Positions 1 to 5,057 of a DNA stretch of 5,229 nt are shown piece by piece; the stretch's first letter is position 1, and the number at the start of each line of letters is the position of its first letter. Position numbers and translations under genes: made by a program. Below the pieces are notes generated by a model. It was not told the DNA's origin, made no database searches, and saw nothing but the letters and a program-made list of their open reading frames with translations. The stretch comes from ZC4RG19 sp036279475 (GTDB lineage Bacteria; Actinomycetota; Acidimicrobiia; Acidimicrobiales; VFJN01): the NCBI GenBank assembly GCA_036279475.1, contig DASUJB010000010.1, positions 1-5,229 on the forward strand, given 5' to 3'.

Positions 1-16
1 GCGAAGTGCGCGCCCG

Positions 17-205
17 CTAGGGCCTGAGGCCGCGCCGCTTCGGCCCGTCGCCCGCCTCGTGCGCGACCAGCTCGTGCGCGCGTTCGGCCCAGTCGCACAG
101 GATCGGCCGCGTGTCGCGCGGGTCGATGATCTCCTCGACGCCGAACCGCTCCGCCGTGCGGAACGGCGACCGCACCGCGTTCAGGCGCCGCTCGATGTCG
201 TCGCG
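17..205 (-). other. Carboxyltransferase-like C-terminal segment fused to MetF
   Basis: This stretch encodes residues 252-313 of the MetF-like protein. Residues 263-284 include RSPFRTAERFG followed by VEEIIDPRDTR, then PILCDWAE (285-292). In acyl-CoA carboxylase beta subunits (carboxyl_trans family) the final conserved block has the pattern NPyvAAerGyvDdVIdPxxTR followed by a helix, and this segment follows that pattern step by step. I see no comparable block in MetF proteins, which end with a strand such as GVxGxHFYTLNR and a helix. The segment is in frame with MetF and there is no stop between them. The simplest reading is that metF was once followed by a same-strand carboxyltransferase gene and a deletion joined the two. 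An assembly chimera, or a divergent MetF end that mimics the pattern, are the alternatives. The family match is from memory, not from an alignment search. Confidence 0.6.
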
Positions 206-958
206 CAGGGCGGCGGGGTCGTCGGCCAGCGCCCCGAGCCGTTCGAGCAGCGCCGGGGGGATCACCGAGCCGTTCATGGCGGCCATGCGCTCCAGGCCGG
301 CCAGCGACGAGGCGCCCGGCGGCATGATGCCCGGCAGCACCGGGGTGGTGCAGCCCAGGTCGGCCAGCTCGTCGACCATCCGCAGGTAGTCGCCGGCGTC
401 GAAGAAGAACTGGGTGATGCCGAAGTCGGCCAACGCCAGCTTGGCCGCCAAGTGGCGGCGGTCGGCGGCCCGGTCGCCGTGCGAGCGGGGGTGGAGCTCG
501 GGGTGGGCGGCGACGCCCACCGAGAAGTCGCCGGGGTGGCCGCGCACCAGCTCGACCAGCTCGGTGGCGTAGGTGAAGTCACCGCCCGGCTCGCTCCCGT
601 CGGCCGGCGGGTCGCCGGCCAGGGCCAGGATGTTGTGGATGCCGGCCGCCGCGTACTCGTCGAGCAGCTCGGTGACCTGCCCTCGAGTGTGGCCCGCGCA
701 GGTCAGGTGGGGCATGGCGGGGAACGGCTGGCTGCCGTCGACCCGGACGACGAGGTCGCGCGTGCGGTCGCGGGTCGAGCCGCCGGCGCCGTAGGTCACC
801 GAGACGAACGACGGGCGCAGCGGGGCCAGCTCCTGGATCACCTTCTCGAGCTGGCGCTCGGCCTCGTCGGTCCTGGGAGGGAAGAACTCGAAGCTCAGCG
901 TCGGGCCGGCGGCGAGCAGGTCGGAGACCTTTCGCCCCGGCGGTGCGGTGGTGGTCAT
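17..958 (-). CDS. metF: 5,10-methylenetetrahydrofolate reductase-like protein with an atypical C-terminus
   Basis: This 313-residue protein would reduce 5,10-methylene-THF to 5-methyl-THF with FAD in the cytoplasm, supplying methyl groups for methionine. MetF barrel motifs run in order: LSFEFFPPRT (21-30, catalytic Glu24), VSVTYGAGGS (52-61), PHLTC (83-87), LALAGDPP (111-118, Asp116), VAAHPELHP (149-157), ITQFFFD (181-187, Gln183) and PVLPGIMP (206-213). The ATG start is well supported: GAGGAG lies seven bases upstream, and the FEFFPPR motif sits near the N-terminus as usual. Two things are odd. The Arg of the usual LRGDPP motif is Ala. From about residue 250 the sequence no longer looks like MetF: the HFYTLNR-type strand is missing, and residues 263-292 resemble the end of an acyl-CoA carboxyltransferase. 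The total length is normal for MetF only because of this foreign-looking tail. It is the last gene of the minus-strand folate cluster, 108 bases after folD. MetF identity of the first 245 residues is firm; catalytic competence is uncertain. Confidence 0.9.
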   Translation of the reverse strand: MTTTAPPGRKVSDLLAAGPTLSFEFFPPRTDEAERQLEKVIQELAPLRPSFVSVTYGAGGSTRDRTRDLVVRVDGSQPFPAMPHLTCAGHTRGQVTELLDEYAAAGIHNILALAGDPPADGSEPGGDFTYATELVELVRGHPGDFSVGVAAHPELHPRSHGDRAADRRHLAAKLALADFGITQFFFDAGDYLRMVDELADLGCTTPVLPGIMPPGASSLAGLERMAAMNGSVIPPALLERLGALADDPAALRDDIERRLNAVRSPFRTAERFGVEEIIDPRDTRPILCDWAERAHELVAHEAGDGPKRRGLRP

Positions 959-965
959 GGGTCTG

Positions 966-971
966 CTCCTC
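966..971 (-). promoter_or_regulatory. Ribosome binding site of metF
   Basis: On the minus strand GAGGAG lies seven bases before the ATG at 958. It is the best-placed Shine-Dalgarno sequence in the window and fixes the metF start. It lies directly downstream of two hairpins (979-1009), so pairing in that leader could influence its accessibility. Confidence 0.75.
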
Positions 972-978
972 GATGACA

Positions 979-1009
979 GCGACGCCAGGCGTCGCCACGG
1001 TCGTCCGTG
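979..1009 (-). promoter_or_regulatory. Two adjacent hairpins between folD and metF
   Basis: Positions 979-995 form a 17-base perfect inverted repeat (GCGACGC, three-base loop, GCGTCGC). Positions 996-1009 form a second one (CACGG, loop TCGT, CCGTG). They abut and sit in the 108-base folD-metF spacer, just upstream of the metF ribosome binding site. No U-tract follows, so a classical intrinsic terminator is not supported. A weak attenuator, an mRNA-processing element or an operator are possible. I see no convincing -10 or -35 box in this spacer and no known riboswitch core. Confidence 0.45.
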
Positions 1010-1066
1010 TCGTCACCAGGCCGAGTGCATCCGGCACCACCCATGTCGGCCCGAGGTCCGACGAGG

Positions 1067-1936
1067 TTACCCGCCCACGCCCTTCCACGCCCGCTCGGCC
1101 GCCTCGACGGTGTTGCGCAGCAGCATGGCCACGGTGGTGGGGCCCACGCCGCCCAGCCGGGGCGTGATCCACGACGCCACCTCGCCCACCGACTCGTCGA
1201 CGTCGGGCAGGAGGCGGCGACCCGCCCAGCTCACCCCGCCGCTCACCACCACCGCGCCCGGGCGGACCATGTCCGGCGTGACGACCGAGGGCCGGCCGAC
1301 GGCCGCCACGACCACGTCGGCGGACCGGGTGTAGGCGCCCATGTCGGCCACGCCGGTGTGGACGACGGTGACGGCGGCGTTGGCACCAGCCTGCTTGAGG
1401 CTCAGGAGCAGCGACAGGGGCCGGCCCAGCGTCGGTCCCCGCCCGACGATCACCACGTGCCGGCCGGCCACGTCGATGCCGTAGTGGGAGAGCATCGCCC
1501 GGATGCCGGCCGGGGTGGCCGGCACGGGCCCGTCCTCCTGCAGGACGAGCTTGCCGAGGTTGAAGGGGTGGAGGCCGTCACCGTCCTTGTGGGGCAGCAC
1601 GGCCCCCAGGGCGGCGTTGAAGTCGAACTGGGGCGGCACCGGGTACTGGAGGAGGTAGGCGTCGACGGCCGGATCGTCGTTGAACCGCTCGACCGCGGCC
1701 AGCAGGTCGGCCTGGGTCCCGTCACCGGGCACGTCGAGGTGGTGGCTGACGATCCCCACCTGCCGGCACGCCTCGTGCTTCTTGCGGACGTAGCCGGCCG
1801 AGGCGGCGTCGTCGCCGACGAGGATGGTGCCGAGCCCGACCGACCGACCCCGCCCGGACAGGGTGGCGACGCGGGCCGCCACGTCCTCGAGGACGGCATC
1901 GGCCACGGGCCCACCGGCGAGCAGCTGCGCGGTCAC
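1067..1936 (-). CDS. folD: Bifunctional methylene-THF dehydrogenase/methenyl-THF cyclohydrolase
   Basis: FolD oxidises 5,10-methylene-THF to methenyl-THF with NAD(P)+ and hydrolyses it to 10-formyl-THF, the donor used by PurN and PurH encoded just upstream. The protein has 289 residues, the normal length. Visible landmarks are the catalytic Tyr49-x3-Lys53 in YVRKK, Gln97 in LLQYPVP, Asp120 in HKDGDGLHP, the substrate-loop variant PVPATPAG (137-144, normally PCTP), the nucleotide-binding turn GRGPTLGRP (165-173) and TPRLGGVGPTT (258-268). The start is the GTG at 1936, because VTAQLLAGG aligns with the usual MTAQLLDGK opening. The upstream open frame has no FolD features. GGGAGG abuts this GTG, too close for normal ribosome binding, so initiation may be leaderless or coupled. 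Several consensus positions differ: IDVG is VSGG (231-234) and TPVPGG is TPRLGG. The core catalytic residues are kept, so I expect an active but divergent enzyme. Confidence 0.93.
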   Translation of the reverse strand: MTAQLLAGGPVADAVLEDVAARVATLSGRGRSVGLGTILVGDDAASAGYVRKKHEACRQVGIVSHHLDVPGDGTQADLLAAVERFNDDPAVDAYLLQYPVPPQFDFNAALGAVLPHKDGDGLHPFNLGKLVLQEDGPVPATPAGIRAMLSHYGIDVAGRHVVIVGRGPTLGRPLSLLLSLKQAGANAAVTVVHTGVADMGAYTRSADVVVAAVGRPSVVTPDMVRPGAVVVSGGVSWAGRRLLPDVDESVGEVASWITPRLGGVGPTTVAMLLRNTVEAAERAWKGVGG

Positions 1937-1971
1937 CCTCCCATTGTGCCGCGCCGCCCGGCCGCCCCCGG

Positions 1972-1991
1972 CGACGGGCCCGGGCCCGTCG
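1972..1991. promoter_or_regulatory. Perfect 20-bp palindrome upstream of folD
   Basis: Bases 1972-1991 read identically on both strands (CGACGGGCCC and its mirror complement). The centre lies about 45 bases before the folD GTG, inside the 167-base purH-folD spacer. As RNA it would fold into an eight-pair stem with a four-base loop. As DNA it is a candidate dimeric-regulator operator. No U-tract follows it, so termination after purH would have to be non-canonical. Palindromes are more frequent by chance in G+C-rich DNA, but 20 perfect bases is long. Confidence 0.45.
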
Positions 1992-2022
1992 TGGCCCTGG
2001 CCGGTGGGCCCCCGTCGTGGCC
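1985..2022. repeat. 12-bp direct repeat in the purH-folD spacer
   Basis: CCCGTCGTGGCC occurs at 1985-1996 and again at 2011-2022, a 26-bp spacing. The first copy overlaps the right half of the 20-bp palindrome. The rest of the 1937-2103 spacer is G+C-rich and shows no recognisable gene. Confidence 0.5.
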
Positions 2023-2103
2023 GTCGCGGGTCGAGGCGGTGGCCCCCGGCACCGCCCGGCGCCCCCAGGCCCTCCCCGCCACGACCTCGGTGGGCGCCAC
2101 CGC

Positions 2104-3693
2104 TCAGTGGAGGAAGTGGCGCTCGCCCGTGAACAGCATGGCCACGCCCAGCTCGTCGGCGCGGGAGATGACGGCCGCGTCCCGCACGGACCCACCGGGC
2201 TGGACGACGACGGCCACGCCGGCAGCGGCGGCCGCCTCGACGCCGTCGGGGAAGGGGTAGAAGGCGTCGCTGGCACAGGCCCCGCCCGCCGCCCGCCCCG
2301 CGGCCTTGGCCGCCGCCAGCTCGCCCGACTCGACGCGGTTCTGCTGGCCGGCGCCGATGCCCCACGCCGCGCCGTCCCGGGCCAGCACGATGGCGTTCGA
2401 CCGCACCCAGCCGCACACCCGCCATGCCAGCTCGGCGTCGGCCAGCTCCCCGTCGCTGGGCCGGCGCCGGGTCACCACCCGCCACTCGTGGGGCTCGGAC
2501 GCGAACCGGTGGGGTTCCTGCACCAGCAGGCCCCCGCTGATCGGTCGCAGGTGCCAGGCGTCGGCGGTAGGCGGGGCGGCCTCCAGGACGCGGGTGTTCT
2601 TCCGCTTCGCCGCCAAGGCCTCGACCGTCCCCGGCGAGTACGCGGGGGCGATCACGACGTCGGCCTGGGCCGCGGCCACCATCCGCTCGACGGTGGCCCC
2701 GTCGACCTCGCCGCTGACGGCCACGATGCCCCCGAACGCCGAGCGCTCGTCGCACTCGTACGCTCGCTGATAGGCGTCGGCCAGGCGGTCGGCCACGGCG
2801 GCACCGCACGGGTTGGCGTGCTTGACCACGACGGCCGCCGGGCGGCCGAAGCGGCCGGCCAGGTCGTGGACCAGCAGCCAGGCGGCATCGGCGTCGTACA
2901 GGTTGAGGTAGCTGAGGGCGAGGCCGCCGTGCTGGGTCATGGTGGACCACCAGGGCTGCGCTCCCCCGGGGGCGACGCCGGTCCCGCCGGCCGCCCGGTA
3001 CAGCGCCGCCTGCTGGTGGGGGTTCTCGCCGTAGCGGAGCTCGAGCGGCTCGCGCCGGTAGGCCAGGTGGACGCTCGACGGCAGGTGCGGCCGACCCTCG
3101 GCCGCCGGCGCCGCCGTGGCCGTCCCGTCGAACCAGGCGGCCACCGCAGCGTCGTAGGTGGCGGTGAGGGCGAAGGCCTTGCCGGCCAACCGCTGTCGGG
3201 TGGTGGGGCCGACCCTCCCGTCGGTTCGCAGCTCCTCCAGCACGGCCGGGTAGTCGGAGGGATCGGTCAGCACGGCCACCGAGGCGTGGTTCTTGGCGGC
3301 CGCCCGGACGAGCGCGGGTCCGCCGATGTCGATGAGGTCCTCCGGGCCCGTCCCGCCGTGGGCGAAGTCGCCGACGTCGGCACCGAACGGATAGAGGTTG
3401 ACCACGACGAGGTCGAACGGCTCGATCCCGTGCTCCCGCATGTCAGCCTGGTGACCGGGGTCGGCGGGGTCGGCGAGGATGCCGCCGTGCACCCGGGGGT
3501 GCAGGGTGACCACCCGGTGCCCGAGGATGGGGGCGACGCCGGTGATCTCGGCCACGTCGATGACCGCGACGCCACCCTCCCGCAGGGCCGCTGCCGTGCC
3601 GCCCGAGGAGACCAGGTCGAACCCGAGGTCGGACAGCTCGCGTGCGAGGTCGACGATGCCGGACTTGTCGTAGACCGACAGCAGTGCCCTCAT
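2104..3693 (-). CDS. purH: Bifunctional AICAR formyltransferase/IMP cyclohydrolase
   Basis: PurH carries out the last two steps of IMP synthesis: it formylates AICAR with 10-formyl-THF and closes the ring to IMP. The protein has 529 residues, normal for the family. The N-terminal MGS-like cyclohydrolase domain (about 1-150) shows LLSVYDKSG (4-12), SSGGTA (29-34), VNLYPF (98-103), IDIGGPALVRAAAKNH (121-136). The transformylase part shows RYGENPHQQAALY (220-232), LSYLNLYDADAAW (260-272), VVKHANPCG (289-297, Lys291 and His292), SAFGG (318-322), SNAIVLARDG (432-441), GIGAGQ (445-450), ASDAFYPFPDG (474-484), VQPGGSVRD (497-505) and the C-terminal TGERHFLH. One oddity is that Lys of the consensus GRVKTLHP is Val62 (GHRVVTLHP). 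The ATG overlaps the purN stop as ATGA, and GAGGAG lies 11 bases upstream inside purN. The open frame continues upstream, but that part is a shadow of purN. Confidence 0.97.
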   Translation of the reverse strand: MRALLSVYDKSGIVDLARELSDLGFDLVSSGGTAAALREGGVAVIDVAEITGVAPILGHRVVTLHPRVHGGILADPADPGHQADMREHGIEPFDLVVVNLYPFGADVGDFAHGGTGPEDLIDIGGPALVRAAAKNHASVAVLTDPSDYPAVLEELRTDGRVGPTTRQRLAGKAFALTATYDAAVAAWFDGTATAAPAAEGRPHLPSSVHLAYRREPLELRYGENPHQQAALYRAAGGTGVAPGGAQPWWSTMTQHGGLALSYLNLYDADAAWLLVHDLAGRFGRPAAVVVKHANPCGAAVADRLADAYQRAYECDERSAFGGIVAVSGEVDGATVERMVAAAQADVVIAPAYSPGTVEALAAKRKNTRVLEAAPPTADAWHLRPISGGLLVQEPHRFASEPHEWRVVTRRRPSDGELADAELAWRVCGWVRSNAIVLARDGAAWGIGAGQQNRVESGELAAAKAAGRAAGGACASDAFYPFPDGVEAAAAAGVAVVVQPGGSVRDAAVISRADELGVAMLFTGERHFLH

Positions 3694-3710
3694 GTTGAGA
3701 GGTTCTCCTC
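3690..3710 (-). promoter_or_regulatory. purN-purH translational coupling junction
   Basis: The purN stop TGA (3692-3690) and the purH start ATG (3693-3691) share bases in an ATGA arrangement. The purH ribosome binding site GAGGAG (3710-3705) is formed by the purN codons for Glu-Glu near its C-terminus, 11 bases before the ATG, longer than usual. GAGG and CCTC four bases apart could form a small hairpin over this site. Together these features suggest that purH translation depends on ribosomes finishing purN. Confidence 0.75.
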
Positions 3711-4259
3711 GATGAAGCGACGGATGGTCGCCGGGTACAGCCGGCGCTCGACCTGCTTGATGCGCTCGTGCAGGGTGTCCTCGGTGTCGCCCGGCAGCAC
3801 CGGCACGACCTCCTGGGCCAGGATCGGTCCCTCGTCGACGTCGGCCGTGGCCAGGTGCACCGTGGCGCCGGTGACCTCGGCCCCGGCGGCCAGGGCCGCC
3901 CGCACCGCGTGCCAGCCCTTGAACGCGGGGAGCAGCGCCGGGTGGGTGTTGAGGACGCGCCCGGGGAAGGCGGCCGGCAGGTCGGGCACGACGGTCCCGA
4001 AGCCGGCCATGGCGACCAGGTCGACGCCGTGGGCCTGCAGCACCCCGACCAGCCGCTCGCCGTAGGCGGTCCGGTCGAACGCCGGGCCCCACTCGGTGCG
4101 CTCCACCAGCTCGGCCGGCACACCGTGCCCGGTGGCCACCGCCAACGCCCGACAGGGCCGGTCGGCGACCACGACGGCCGGCACCAACCCGTCCTCCAGC
4201 ATGGCCTGGAGTAGGGTGCCGCTGCCCGACGCGAGCACAGCGAGACGAGCTGGGGGCAT
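3690..4259 (-). CDS. purN: Phosphoribosylglycinamide (GAR) formyltransferase
   Basis: PurN transfers a formyl group from 10-formyl-THF to glycinamide ribonucleotide, the third step of purine synthesis, in the cytoplasm. The protein has 189 residues, slightly short against E. coli but within the actinobacterial range. The catalytic set is present: Asn104 and His106 in LNTHPALLPAFKGW (103-116), and Asp142 in ADVDEGPILAQE (139-150). MAGFG (84-88) marks the folate-site region. The N-terminal phosphate loop is LASGSGTLLQAM (9-20), with Leu16 where many homologues have Asn (SGNGSNLQA in E. coli). The C-terminal HERIKQVERRLYP is typical of the family. ATG at 4259 fits the usual position of the first strand. 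No good ribosome binding site precedes it, but a -10-like TAGCAT lies seven bases upstream, suggesting a leaderless message. It is the first gene of the cluster and overlaps purH by four bases. Confidence 0.95.
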   Translation of the reverse strand: MPPARLAVLASGSGTLLQAMLEDGLVPAVVVADRPCRALAVATGHGVPAELVERTEWGPAFDRTAYGERLVGVLQAHGVDLVAMAGFGTVVPDLPAAFPGRVLNTHPALLPAFKGWHAVRAALAAGAEVTGATVHLATADVDEGPILAQEVVPVLPGDTEDTLHERIKQVERRLYPATIRRFIEENLST

Positions 4260-4266
4260 CGGACCG

Positions 4267-4272
4267 ATGCTA
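4267..4272 (-). promoter_or_regulatory. Candidate -10 box for a leaderless purN transcript
   Basis: On the minus strand TAGCAT matches the actinobacterial TANNNT pattern and ends seven bases before the purN ATG. A transcript from it would begin at or beside the A of the start codon. This agrees with the lack of a Shine-Dalgarno sequence there. No convincing -35 box is visible, which is common for such promoters. It lies in the 101-base divergent spacer shared with the plus-strand gene. Confidence 0.45.
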
Positions 4273-4360
4273 GCGGTCGAGCTCGACGGCAGCGCCCGGC
4301 GGGCGCGCTTGCCGTCATCGCCGTCACGACACGATTCCCGACAGGGGCGAATGGATCCAC

Positions 4361-5002
4361 ATGGACGTCAGCAAGCTCACGACGGGGGACCGGGTGATCG
4401 TGGCCAGCGGGCTCGTGCTCCTGGTCGCCTCGTTCCTCGACTGGTTCACGGTCAGCTTCGAGGGCAACGGGCTCCTCGGGGACGTGTCGGCCAGCGGCAA
4501 CGGGTGGGACGTCGGGTTCTTCTGGGCCGGCATCCCCGTCCTGCTGGGGCTGGCCATGATCGCGGTCGTCGCCGTCCGCGCCCTCTCGCCCGGCAACGGC
4601 CTCCCGGACCTCCCCGTCAGCTGGGGCCAGGCCCTGTTCGTCGCCGGGGTGGTCGCCGCGGCCATCGTCGTCCTCAAGCTGCTCGTCGGCGAGGACGTCG
4701 ACGGTGCCGAGGCATTCGGCGTCGACGTCGACCGGGCCTTCGGCCTCTTCCTCGCCGCCCTCGCCGCCCTGGGGCTCGCCGTGGGCGGGTTCCTCGACTG
4801 GCAGGAGGAGAGGTCCTCGGGCGCTGCCGGCGGCAGCCTGGGCGGCACGCCACCGCCGTCCGCGGCGTCCCCGCCGCCCGGCGGCTACCCCCCTCCGCCC
4901 CCGCCGAGCAGCTACCCGCCGCCGCCGCCGCCGGCGCCCGGCGACGGCACCCCGCCGCCCTCGCCGAGCGATCCCCGGCCTGACGGCGATCCCGGGGCCT
5001 GA
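4361..5002 (+). CDS. Four-helix membrane protein with proline-rich C-terminal tail, function unknown
   Basis: I do not recognise this 213-residue protein as a named family. Four hydrophobic segments are visible at about 12-30, 52-73, 88-109 and 126-145. The first and last each end with a FLDW motif (25-28 and 144-147). The loop between helices three and four is acidic (GEDVDGAEAF...DVDRAF), while Lys5, Arg11 and Arg73 lie on the opposite side, so both termini are probably cytoplasmic. From about residue 150 the protein becomes a Gly/Ser/Pro tail with runs of Pro and two GYPPPP/SYPPPP-type units. Such tails are common on small actinobacterial membrane proteins and may bind partners, but this is inference. 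The opening MDVSKLTTGD is typical of actinobacterial small membrane proteins that start a few residues before helix one. A weak AGGGG lies 13 bases before the ATG. The gene is divergent from purN, and nothing ties it to folate metabolism. Confidence 0.8.
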   Translation: MDVSKLTTGDRVIVASGLVLLVASFLDWFTVSFEGNGLLGDVSASGNGWDVGFFWAGIPVLLGLAMIAVVAVRALSPGNGLPDLPVSWGQALFVAGVVAAAIVVLKLLVGEDVDGAEAFGVDVDRAFGLFLAALAALGLAVGGFLDWQEERSSGAAGGSLGGTPPPSAASPPPGGYPPPPPPSSYPPPPPPAPGDGTPPPSPSDPRPDGDPGA

Positions 5003-5006
5003 CGGC
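4968..5006 (+). repeat. Imperfect tandem duplication at the end of the membrane-protein gene
   Basis: The sequence beginning GCGATCCC and ending GGCCTGACGGC occurs twice in tandem, at about 4968-4987 and 4986-5006. The second copy has one extra base before GGCCTGACGG. That extra base puts its TGA in frame, so it is the actual stop, while the TGA of the first copy is out of frame. CCCCGG in copy one and CCGGGG in copy two are also complementary and could form a small stem. Confidence 0.55.
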
Positions 5007-5024
5007 CGCCCACCCCGTCGAGCG

Positions 5025-5057
5025 ATCCGGCCGGGCCTCGCCAGGGCCCGGCCGGAT
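5025..5057 (+). terminator. Stem-loop downstream of the membrane-protein gene, candidate terminator
   Basis: Bases 5025-5037 (ATCCGGCCGGGCC) and 5045-5057 are perfectly complementary, giving a 13-pair stem with a seven-base loop (TCGCCAG). It starts 22 bases after the TGA of the plus-strand gene. There is no U-tract, so it is not a classical intrinsic terminator. G+C-rich stems without U-tracts are frequently proposed as actinobacterial terminators or mRNA 3'-end stabilisers. Its right arm also resembles the first unit of the repeat array that follows. Confidence 0.55.

Noticed and set aside
59..976. Long open frame on the plus strand opposite metF
   Set aside because: It is antisense to clear MetF motifs. 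The translation is Arg/Gly/Val-rich with no recognisable motif, as expected for a shadow frame in G+C-rich DNA.
959..1066. SAM or SAH riboswitch ahead of metF
   Set aside because: The spacer has two simple hairpins but none of the conserved core sequences that I can recognise, and it is short for those classes.
1937..2950. Extension of the folD frame far upstream of the GTG
   Set aside because: The extended part overlaps purH out of frame, is Arg/Gly-rich, and has no FolD features. FolD homology begins at the GTG.
2017..4065. 682-codon open frame on the plus strand opposite purH and purN
   Set aside because: It is antisense to two well-recognised enzymes. The product is low-complexity with no domain, and high G+C removes stops from such frames.
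3694..4092. Extension of the purH frame upstream of its ATG
   Set aside because: It lies inside purN in another frame and adds no PurH sequence. LLSVYDKSG is the normal PurH N-terminus.
4096..4983. Open frame on the plus strand starting inside purN and overlapping the membrane-protein gene
   Set aside because: The translation is Arg-rich without motifs, and the overlapping frame encodes clear membrane helices.
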